A program made the position numbers and the translations under genes. The notes beneath the pieces are model-generated. The model did not search any database, was not told the DNA's origin, and was given only the letters and a program-made list of their open reading frames with translations. From positions 1 to 39,690 of the forward strand of contig RHAI01000008.1 in assembly GCA_010028705.1 (NCBI GenBank): DNA of 39,690 bases. Direction: 5' to 3'. Positions within the stretch are counted from its first letter, which is position 1. Each line of letters begins with the position of its first letter. The DNA comes from a bacterium. GTDB taxonomy: Bacteria; Margulisbacteria; Marinamargulisbacteria; SXXA01. This document shows positions 33,629-39,690 of this stretch, piece after piece.

Positions 33629-34102
33629 CTAGGCGGCTTCGATCGATCCAACTGGATTGATTTTTTGGACGATTCCGTCTTTTAAAATTATTTCCATTCC
33701 GCCCAATTTTTCATACATGTTGTCGCCTTCAGAAACGGAAACAAAGCCGTCAACCGTACCCTGAACAAATAAGCTGTCCAACTGTAAGTTAGTGATGGCT
33801 GTGGCGCGGGCTTGTTGATCGGATATCGTGGCCTCTAGTTGTATTTTTTCGGCTTCTAGTTGCTGAATAAGTGCAAGGCGTCCGGGATTGTCTCCGGGGG
33901 CGATTTCATTTAAGTTAGGAATTTGCTGGTTTATTAACTGGATGCGCTGTTCAGCATTCTTAATTCCTTCGTTTAATTCGAACTGCATAAACGATTTGAA
34001 TTTTTCGGTAACGAGTACCTTGATTGTAACTGTACGCTTCAATGTTACTGAACGATTGGGGAGTTTTGCTGCCCCTGCTTTTTGGTCTGACTTAGTGCTC
34101 AT
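33629..34102 (-). CDS. ylqD: YlqD-family protein
   Basis: 157 residues. The N-terminal segment TVTIKVLVTEKFKSFMQFEL resembles the YlqD family, followed by a long charged coiled coil (~42-105: IKNAEQRIQLINQQIPNLNE and later LIQQLEAEKIQLEATISDQQ) and a small C-terminal beta domain (VQGTVDGFVSVSEGDNMYEK). The position between the KH-protein gene and trmD matches B. subtilis ylqC-ylqD. The function is unknown in the family; a role near ribosome or RNA maturation is suggested by its neighbours only. Its ATG overlaps the khpA stop (ATGA). Confidence 0.75.
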   Translation of the reverse strand: MSTKSDQKAGAAKLPNRSVTLKRTVTIKVLVTEKFKSFMQFELNEGIKNAEQRIQLINQQIPNLNEIAPGDNPGRLALIQQLEAEKIQLEATISDQQARATAITNLQLDSLFVQGTVDGFVSVSEGDNMYEKLGGMEIILKDGIVQKINPVGSIEAA

Positions 34103-34377
34103 ACCGTTGGCTCGTTGGATGTCCCAGCGGCTGTAGACGATGGTTGATTTGAAATGATTTCAACAGTTATTTTTCGGGCACTCTTAGCCGCCGCGGCTTT
34201 GGCAACAGTACGAATTGCATTTGCGATTCGACCTTCTTTACCAATAACTTTTCCCACATCCTCTTGGGCGACACGAATAACTAACACTGCACCAGACTCG
34301 TTACTTGTCTCATCGACTTGAACGTGATGAGGATTGTCTACAAGTGAACTGACTATACTTTCAACTAGTTCTTTCAT
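34099..34377 (-). CDS. khpA: KH-domain RNA-binding protein KhpA (YlqC)
   Basis: 92 residues from ATG 34377 (MKELVESIVSSLVDNP, the usual family start); a TTG four codons earlier is less likely, and GGGTG lies 6 nt before this ATG. A single type II KH domain with the GxxG loop GKEG (46-49) in VGKVIGKEGRIANAIRT. It has an extra Ser/Thr/Pro tail of ~15 residues. It usually pairs with KhpB/Jag and binds many RNAs. It is separated from rpsP by a stem-loop with a T tract. Confidence 0.93.
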   Translation of the reverse strand: MKELVESIVSSLVDNPHHVQVDETSNESGAVLVIRVAQEDVGKVIGKEGRIANAIRTVAKAAAAKSARKITVEIISNQPSSTAAGTSNEPTV

Positions 34378-34400
34378 GAACACACCCAAATATTTATTCT

Positions 34401-34430
34401 AAAAACCCCAGCAACAATTGGCCGGGGTTT
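34401..34430 (-). terminator. stem-loop/attenuator between rpsP and khpA
   Basis: On the minus strand: AAACCCCGGC, loop CAATTGTT, GCTGGGGTTT (10 bp, one G-U), then a run of five T (three of them inside the stem). It lies 12 bases after the rpsP stop and inside a clearly continuing gene string. It probably acts as a partial terminator that sets rpsP mRNA above the downstream genes. Confidence 0.7.
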
Positions 34431-34442
34431 CTGAGGATTAGT

Positions 34443-34745
34443 TTATTTTTTCTTAAGGTCTTTGCGAGCTACTCCAGGGGTAGCTGACGTACGTTTGACT
34501 ACTGGAACAACTCCTTGGTTGCCTAACAAGCGTTGAACGGGATCTGATAGTTGGGCCCCCACTGATATCCAATATTTTACACGCTCTTCGTTGAAATCAA
34601 ACTGAACTGGATTCGACCTTGGGTTGTATAACCCCAATATTTCTATTGCTTGTCCGCCGCGAGCTTCGCGACTATCAGCCACAACCAGTCGATAAACGGG
34701 TTGTTTTTTCTTACCTTGACGCTTCAAACGAATTTTAATGGCCAA
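34443..34745 (-). CDS. rpsP: 30S ribosomal protein S16
   Basis: 100 residues. A primary 30S assembly protein. Recognised by AIKIRLKRQGKKKQPVYRLVVADSR, EILGLYNPR and VKYWISVGAQLSDPVQRLL. It has a C-terminal extension of ~20 residues ending in lysines. The start codon is TTG; GAGGTG lies 5 nt upstream and no ATG is available. It is the first gene of the nine-gene operon, behind a near-consensus promoter. Confidence 0.97.
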   Translation of the reverse strand: MAIKIRLKRQGKKKQPVYRLVVADSREARGGQAIEILGLYNPRSNPVQFDFNEERVKYWISVGAQLSDPVQRLLGNQGVVPVVKRTSATPGVARKDLKKK

Positions 34746-34786
34746 AACTTCACCTCTATAAAGGAACTAAAATAAAATGGGGTCCT

Positions 34787-34815
34787 ATTATACCTGTCTA
34801 CACATAGCGAAGCAA
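34787..34815 (-). promoter_or_regulatory. sigma70-type promoter of the rpsP operon
   Basis: Minus strand TTGCTT (34815-34810), exactly 17 bp, then a perfect TATAAT (34792-34787), 41 bases before the rpsP start. This is the best promoter match noticed in the window. Confidence 0.88.
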
Positions 34816-34908
34816 TATGGGACCATTCAGTACTGTACACGTTCTAACAGCGCTGAAGGGTTTTGAGGTTATTAGCTGATAGGTAATGGCTGTAATGGGA
34901 TCGGTAGA

Positions 34909-35679
34909 TTAAAACCTGCTTAGTTGAGACATTAACGCCGGATTAACAGCTAACCCTTCACCAATAAGTGCCCCAGCAAATCCCTGTGACGACAATGTCC
35001 GTAGTTGGTCAACCGAAGAATAGCCACTTTCAGCAACGACTGGCAGAGTGGGGTGGCGATCGGAAATTATTGGTTTGAGTAATGTGGATAACTGAATATC
35101 CGTTTCAAATGTTTTCAGATTTCGGTTGTTGATGCCGATCATATCAAGGTCGGTCAACTGCAAAACTTCCGACAATTCCTGCCGGTTGTGGACTTCGATT
35201 AATACATCTAGCCCGGACTCATGGGCGTAATTTAGCAAATGCTGACACTCAGCACGCGTTAAAATGGCCTTAATCAGCAGGATGGCATCCGCTCCAAGTT
35301 CGACACTTTCTCGGATTTGAATTGGGTCGATAATGAATTCTTTGCGTAAAATAGGTAGGTCGACGGCGTGTTTAACTTGTGGGATGTATAGTGGACTCCC
35401 TTGAAAATACGGGCCATCAGTTAAAATCGATAACGCGGCGGCTCCGGAGTCTTTGAAATGATTGGCAATCAACAAAGGATCAAAATCGTGCCGGATGATC
35501 CCTCGGGACGGCGAGGCTTTTTTTATTTCTGCGATTATCGATAGCCCCGGGGATTGAATCGCATTTAAAAATCGATACGAACGGTTTCGGTGGCCGGGAA
35601 GGTCTAAATCGGGACGTTGATCTCGGAGTGCGGCTACCTCTATTTTTTTTGTCTCGACGATTTGATCAAGAATGGTCAC
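34909..35679 (-). CDS. trpC: indole-3-glycerol-phosphate synthase
   Basis: 256 residues, usual length for a monofunctional TrpC. Closes the indole ring in tryptophan synthesis. TIM-barrel motifs: IAEIKKASPSRG, LSILTDGPYFQGS, PILRKEFIIDPIQI, ADAILLIKAIL, LIEVHN, GINNRNLKTFETD and VAESGY. The start is GTG with GGAGG 5 nt upstream. It overlaps the 3' end of cysE by 14 bases. There are no other trp genes here, so it is separated from the usual trp operon. Confidence 0.96.
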   Translation of the reverse strand: MTILDQIVETKKIEVAALRDQRPDLDLPGHRNRSYRFLNAIQSPGLSIIAEIKKASPSRGIIRHDFDPLLIANHFKDSGAAALSILTDGPYFQGSPLYIPQVKHAVDLPILRKEFIIDPIQIRESVELGADAILLIKAILTRAECQHLLNYAHESGLDVLIEVHNRQELSEVLQLTDLDMIGINNRNLKTFETDIQLSTLLKPIISDRHPTLPVVAESGYSSVDQLRTLSSQGFAGALIGEGLAVNPALMSQLSRF

Positions 35680-36589
35680 GTGAACCTCCGATTTTACCGG
35701 ATTTAATCAGCTGTTGATAATCTGAAGATAGATATATTTTCGAATTTTCAGGTATGGATTGGGTGATCCAGACGTTTCCTCCGATAACGGAATTCGAGCC
35801 AACCGTTGTGTCGCCACCCAAGATGGTTGTTTCGGCGTAGACGACAATGTTGTCACCAAGCGTTGGATGCCGTTTGATCGATGATTTGGATTTTGGAACA
35901 CTTAACGCACCCAATGTTACCCCCTGGTACAATTTGACGTTCTGACCTATCACGGATGTTTCACCAATAACGATTCCTGTACCGTGATCGATACAGAACG
36001 ATGATCCAATCGTCGCTCCTGGGTGGATGTCGATGCCGGTCTCACTGTGCACAATTTCAGCCATTATGCGGGGCATCAGCGGGATATCCATGGTGTATAA
36101 AAAATGAGCAATTCGATAAATTGTCGTCGCTAAAAAACCAGGGTAAGAAAGAATAATCTCGGCTTCACTTTTAGCGGCAGGGTCCCCCTCATAGGTGGCA
36201 AGGACATCTTGTTTTAGTAGGGATCGTAACTCAGGAATGTAGGCTAAAAATTTGTCGGTCGTATGTTTGGCCGTAAGTTTGGCGTCCATTATGCCAAGTG
36301 ACCGACCTGATTCCTTTGCTGACCATACGAGTATTTTGCTGATTTCGACACATAATAGCTCTGCCACCGCCACGACTTTTTGGCCAATAATATATTGTAA
36401 ATTCGAACTGTTGATGGGGGTACTTTCGAAGTAGCCGGGAAATAAAATTTCTTTTAGTAATTTTAATATTGATTGAACGCTTGATCGCGATGGTAAATGG
36501 TCACCGTCGGTATAACTGACTCCACCTAACGTATCATAAGAGTCTAAAATGAATTGGATATGCTTGTTGAGCGATTGGGTGTCAGACAT
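35666..36589 (-). CDS. cysE: serine O-acetyltransferase
   Basis: 307 residues. Makes O-acetylserine for cysteine synthesis. An N-terminal helical domain (~1-185) precedes a left-handed beta-helix: ETGIDIHPGATIGSSFCIDH (catalytic His/Asp region), GTGIVIGETSVIGQNVKLYQ and GVTLGA, then IKRHPTLGDNIVVYAETTIL. It is of the long SAT type with an extended N-terminus (E. coli 273 residues). The start ATG lies 4 bases after the pepF stop, with only a weak ribosome site, so translation is likely coupled. Confidence 0.93.
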   Translation of the reverse strand: MSDTQSLNKHIQFILDSYDTLGGVSYTDGDHLPSRSSVQSILKLLKEILFPGYFESTPINSSNLQYIIGQKVVAVAELLCVEISKILVWSAKESGRSLGIMDAKLTAKHTTDKFLAYIPELRSLLKQDVLATYEGDPAAKSEAEIILSYPGFLATTIYRIAHFLYTMDIPLMPRIMAEIVHSETGIDIHPGATIGSSFCIDHGTGIVIGETSVIGQNVKLYQGVTLGALSVPKSKSSIKRHPTLGDNIVVYAETTILGGDTTVGSNSVIGGNVWITQSIPENSKIYLSSDYQQLIKSGKIGGSRDHS

Positions 36590-36593
36590 TAGC

Positions 36594-38384
36594 TTACTCT
36601 ACCGTATTTTCGAGTTCTTTCAAAAGTGAGTCGATTGCGGCAATTCCTTTTTGCCAAAACTCTGGATCTTTTAAGTCAAATCCTGCAATGGCCACAATGT
36701 CGTAGGGACTCATTGAACTCCCGGCTCGTAGTATGTCTTTGAGCTTCGGGGTAAATTGGGATCCCTCTTCTTTGTATAGTTGATACAGCGCCATTACTAA
36801 TAGGTTTCCAAAGTTATAGCTGAACACATAGAATGGGGAGTCGACAATATGAGGGATGGATGCCCATTCCCACCGATATTCGGGGGTGATTTCCACCGAT
36901 TTCCCAAACATTTTTTTCAGCTCGATTTCGTACATGTCACATAGTTCGGGCGCGCTTAGAATTCCGTGTGAAATTCTGTCATGTGTTGCGATTTCAAAAT
37001 TGGAAAACATATTTTGGCGGTGACTCGTGGCGAACATATCCTCGAGCTTATGGGTCAGTAGCGATTGCTTCGAAAGTACGTCGTGGGTTTCCGATAATAA
37101 TTTGTCGGTGATAATCATTTCGGAGAAAACGCTCGCCGTTTCGGCTAAAGGAAGTATCGAGTGAAAGTAAAATAGGTGGTGCTTCGACGAAAACATGGCG
37201 TGAATCGCGTGGCCAAGTTCGTGCGCTAACGTGGCAACATCGGACGGGCGCCCCTGAAAATTCAAAAATACATAGGGGTCAATGTCAGGTGTGGAGGATG
37301 AACAGTAGGCTCCTCCCCGTTTTGTGGGGAGAACCGGTGCATCAATTCGGTGATTATCAAACATTCGTTGTGCCATGGCGCCAAACTCGGAATCAAACCG
37401 ATAGAATCCGTCGAGGACAATCGTTTTGGCATCGTCCCAGCTGAATCGTTGAGAGGTATTGGGGAGCGGCGCATAAATGTCGGCAAGGGTCATGCGATCA
37501 ATCCCTAGCATCGATTTTTTTAGGCGATAATAGCGCTGAACAAGTTCGTAGGATTGATCGGTGACAGAATGGAGCGTGTGAATCGTTGCATCGTCCAAAT
37601 CGTTCCCGACTAACTTGGTACTTATCGGTGTCGCAAACCCGCGGAGTTTCCGTTCCGTATTAAAATCTTTGATCACGTTGTTGTATATCGACGTGTAAAT
37701 TAACTGGTGGGATTCATATTGGTCAAAAAACAGACGCATGGCCTTCCGGCGGATTTCAGGATTTTCATGGTGGCGTAAGGCGCGCAATTCGCTTCCGTTG
37801 AGTTGCTTGCTCTGGCCGTCAACCTCAATAGTGAACTGGTAGGATGCGGATAAATCGCCATATAATTTTCGAAACGCATCGCATCCCGACAAATCCTTAA
37901 GGTTAGATAGTTGTTCTTCTTTTTCGGTCAAATTAAACCGAGCGGTTTTAGCCGTTAACTCTAGTTCGTACTTAAAATCTGATAGCACGGGGTCGTTGGC
38001 AAGTTCGGATAGGCGATCGACATCGATAGCACCCAATTCTAAGTTGAAAAATAATATGTCGTTACTAATTTCCGATTCCTCATCATCAATTCGTGAAACA
38101 AATGCTTTAACCGCGTCATCCGATGTATCGATCGAGTACACCAAATGAGCGTATTGACTGAGTTTGTACAGCGGCGCCATCACTGACTCGAATTGTTTAA
38201 AAGCATCCACCAATTCAGCGGCAGATAATGTCGAAATACGATCCCGATAGGTATCAGAAAACTGACGAGCCGCGTCGCGTCCGGATCGAAGCGTGGTATC
38301 GATTCGCGGATCATTGATCCCTGAAAATAAGTCAGATAAGTTCCATCGAACGGATTGTGCAGTGGCTAATGAGTCTGTCGTCAT
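36594..38384 (-). CDS. pepF: M3-family oligoendopeptidase (PepF-like)
   Basis: 596 residues from ATG 38384 (MTTDSLATAQSVRWNLSDLF), which has AAGGA ~10 nt upstream; an in-frame ATG at 38555 would run back over the mnmA start and promoter and is rejected. A cytoplasmic zinc peptidase that cuts short peptides. The HExxH motif is in TLAHELGHAIHAMF (~385-398), with the third ligand Glu in LAETASVFSEM. The N-terminal helical lobe and C-terminal SPFYVFSYNFGNLL fit M3B peptidases. It is the first gene of pepF-cysE-trpC and diverges from mnmA. Confidence 0.92.
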   Translation of the reverse strand: MTTDSLATAQSVRWNLSDLFSGINDPRIDTTLRSGRDAARQFSDTYRDRISTLSAAELVDAFKQFESVMAPLYKLSQYAHLVYSIDTSDDAVKAFVSRIDDEESEISNDILFFNLELGAIDVDRLSELANDPVLSDFKYELELTAKTARFNLTEKEEQLSNLKDLSGCDAFRKLYGDLSASYQFTIEVDGQSKQLNGSELRALRHHENPEIRRKAMRLFFDQYESHQLIYTSIYNNVIKDFNTERKLRGFATPISTKLVGNDLDDATIHTLHSVTDQSYELVQRYYRLKKSMLGIDRMTLADIYAPLPNTSQRFSWDDAKTIVLDGFYRFDSEFGAMAQRMFDNHRIDAPVLPTKRGGAYCSSSTPDIDPYVFLNFQGRPSDVATLAHELGHAIHAMFSSKHHLFYFHSILPLAETASVFSEMIITDKLLSETHDVLSKQSLLTHKLEDMFATSHRQNMFSNFEIATHDRISHGILSAPELCDMYEIELKKMFGKSVEITPEYRWEWASIPHIVDSPFYVFSYNFGNLLVMALYQLYKEEGSQFTPKLKDILRAGSSMSPYDIVAIAGFDLKDPEFWQKGIAAIDSLLKELENTVE

Positions 38385-38455
38385 GACTAGAATTCCTTTT
38401 AAATCGTGAGGTGGTAATCGAGGGTAGTGTAACAATCGATCAGTCAGTCCGCCAA

Positions 38456-38484
38456 ATGACTTACGAAAATTAGTCTGGTACCAT
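38456..38484 (+). promoter_or_regulatory. promoter of mnmA, short-leader type
   Basis: ATGACT (38456-38461), a 17-bp spacer and TACCAT (38479-38484) preceded by TGG (extended -10). The ATG is 10 nt further on, with no Shine-Dalgarno between. Confidence 0.45.
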
Positions 38485-38494
38485 TGACAGTAAC

Positions 38495-39562
38495 ATGAAA
38501 AAGCGAATTTTATTGGGAATGAGTGGGGGCGTTGATTCGTCTGTGTCGGCCGCATTACTCAAACGGCGGGGCTACGATGTGATAGGTATCACGATGCAAT
38601 TGTTACCAAAAGAGCAGGAAAAGCAATCCGCCTGCTGTAACTTAGATGCGGTCTGTGATGCTCAGCGCGTGGCGGCCAAGTTGGAGATTCCTCACTTTGT
38701 CGTCAATATTCGCGACACCTTTCAAGACAAAGTTATCAATTATTTTGTGGATCAATATGTGAATGGGTTGACTCCGAATCCGTGTATCGAATGTAACCGG
38801 CACATTAAATTTGACGAATTGCGAAAAATTGGACTCGAAATGGGAACGGATTATGTGGCCACCGGTCATTATGTTCGTCGTCTATTTAGCCCAGCCACCC
38901 GTCGATTTACCTTGCGAAAGGCAAAAGATCTGACCAAGGATCAGAGTTATTTTCTCTACATGCTCTCATCGGAACAGCTGGCCAAAACCGTATTTCCGTT
39001 AGGGGATTTTCATAAAACGGATGTGCGAAAAATGGCGGAGACGATGGGGTTAATTAATGCTCAAAAGCCAGATAGTCAGGAGATTTGTTTTGTTACAAAA
39101 GGAACCTACAAACAATTTGTCCATGATCAATTGGGTGAGCGACGTATCGAAGGTGGCGCCATTGTCAATTTAGAGGGCACGGTACTCGGTTTTCATCAGG
39201 GTATTCATCAGTTTACAATTGGGCAACGCAAGGGGTTGGGTATTGCCTCATCGGAGCCGTTATACGTCATCAAAATTAACCCCTCGGATCGAAGTGTCAC
39301 TGTGGGGCCAAAAGGCGCCTTGTCGTCGAGTCGGATTCATCTCCATTCCACCTGTTTGGTCGATGATCGGGAATCGATTGTGGGGCGGACATTGTCGATG
39401 AAAATGAGGTACCAAATGACTCCGTTCCAGGTGGAAGTGGAGTCATGGGACGCTACGGAAGCGATAATTCGATGTGTAATCCCTCAGGAATTTACATCCC
39501 CGGGACAATCGGCGGTCATCTACGATGGAAATCGCGTCGTCGGGGGCGGGGTGATTCGATAG
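38495..39562 (+). CDS. mnmA: tRNA-specific 2-thiouridylase
   Basis: 355 residues. Puts sulfur on U34 of tRNA-Lys/Glu/Gln. The ATP-binding PP-loop is GMSGGVDSS (8-16). The catalytic cysteine is Cys97 in NPCIECNR and the partner is Cys198 in SQEICFV. TGHYVR, KDQSYFLYML and FTIGQRKGLG are typical. Two more cysteines (C47/C48, with C54) lie in SACCNLDAVCDA; the CC pair is common in the family. It stands alone and diverges from pepF. Confidence 0.97.
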   Translation: MKKRILLGMSGGVDSSVSAALLKRRGYDVIGITMQLLPKEQEKQSACCNLDAVCDAQRVAAKLEIPHFVVNIRDTFQDKVINYFVDQYVNGLTPNPCIECNRHIKFDELRKIGLEMGTDYVATGHYVRRLFSPATRRFTLRKAKDLTKDQSYFLYMLSSEQLAKTVFPLGDFHKTDVRKMAETMGLINAQKPDSQEICFVTKGTYKQFVHDQLGERRIEGGAIVNLEGTVLGFHQGIHQFTIGQRKGLGIASSEPLYVIKINPSDRSVTVGPKGALSSSRIHLHSTCLVDDRESIVGRTLSMKMRYQMTPFQVEVESWDATEAIIRCVIPQEFTSPGQSAVIYDGNRVVGGGVIR

Positions 39563-39619
39563 CTGCCGCTAACGATCTTTGAGACACTTGGATCGCGAGG
39601 CACGCTATTCCCTAGGACA

Positions 39620-39660
39620 TCCCCATCGTACATCGATGACGCGTTACGGGGCCTTTTTGT
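39620..39660 (+). terminator. probable terminator downstream of mnmA
   Basis: CCCC (39621-39624) can pair with GGGG (39648-39651) around an inner CATCG-tacat-CGATG stem, followed by CCTTTTTG. The structure is imperfect, but T-rich and in the right place. TTGACA just after (39661-39666) may be the -35 of a gene outside the window. Confidence 0.4.
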
Positions 39661-39690
39661 TTGACAGGGTGAGGGCTCAATCCTCGTGAT

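Noticed and set aside
38385-38555. ATG at 38555 as the pepF start
   Set aside because: It would run antisense over the mnmA start and promoter and add non-conserved residues; ATG 38384 has AAGGA and starts at the conserved peptidase sequence.
1-39690. CRISPR arrays, insertion sequences, prophage or toxin-antitoxin modules
   Set aside because: No regularly spaced repeats, transposase, integrase or paired small toxin-antitoxin genes were seen; gene content and style are uniform.

Overview
The window is dense, mostly single-copy housekeeping DNA from a bacterium with an LPS-type outer membrane. The evidence for this is the tail of an LptG/LptF permease, two GT9 heptosyltransferase-like enzymes and a small exported protein of possible barrel type. 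GC looks to be in the low-to-mid 40s percent by eye. Genes are packed with ATGA or TAATG junctions. The ribosomal operon carries khpA-ylqD, an arrangement familiar from Firmicutes and from Cyanobacteria-related phyla. A lineage near Cyanobacteria, Margulisbacteria or Melainabacteria is my guess, not a proven assignment. No phage, IS element, plasmid gene or CRISPR array was seen.

Layout. 1-471: end of lptG/lptF. 484-4044 (minus): a small unknown gene, a 7TM sensor-like membrane protein, a GAF-SpoIIE phosphatase and pyrD. 4045-4415: intergenic region between divergent genes. 4416-8250 (plus): a double GNAT acetyltransferase and two tandem GT9 enzymes with unexplained C-terminal alpha/beta extensions. 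8254-10386 (minus): a UvrD/PcrA helicase. 10387-10957: almost empty DNA, then tRNA-Leu(CAA). 11062-13560: an unknown helical protein, a small exported protein with a clear terminator, a gamma-carbonic anhydrase and a 94-aa unknown gene. 13680-21329 (plus): idh-pheS-pheT-mutS-rfbC, with four overlapping or near-touching junctions. 21405-26715 (minus): nrdA-nrdB-fumC. 26943-34745 (minus): a nine-gene string rpsP-khpA-ylqD-trmD-rplS-argC-priA-UDP-glucose pyrophosphorylase-FAD oxidoreductase, from one near-consensus sigma70 promoter with a stem-loop after rpsP. 34909-38384 (minus): pepF-cysE-trpC. 38495-39562 (plus): mnmA.

How the genes work together. Most serve translation (rpsP, rplS, trmD, mnmA, pheST, tRNA-Leu), DNA metabolism (mutS, priA, uvrD, nrdAB), central carbon and amino acid metabolism (idh, fumC, argC, trpC, cysE, pyrD) and envelope sugar chemistry (lptG, GT9 pair, rfbC, UDP-glucose pyrophosphorylase). 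The only signalling module is the 7TM / GAF-SpoIIE pair.

There is no obvious new defence or biosynthetic system. The most distinctive signals are: the overlapping membrane-sensor and phosphatase genes; the extended GT9 tandem; a set of ATG-start genes with -10-like boxes 6-10 nt upstream and no Shine-Dalgarno (possible leaderless mRNAs), contrasting with TTG/GTG-start genes that have strong Shine-Dalgarno sites; a high density of the palindrome CGATCG; and the absence of rimM from the rpsP-trmD-rplS operon.
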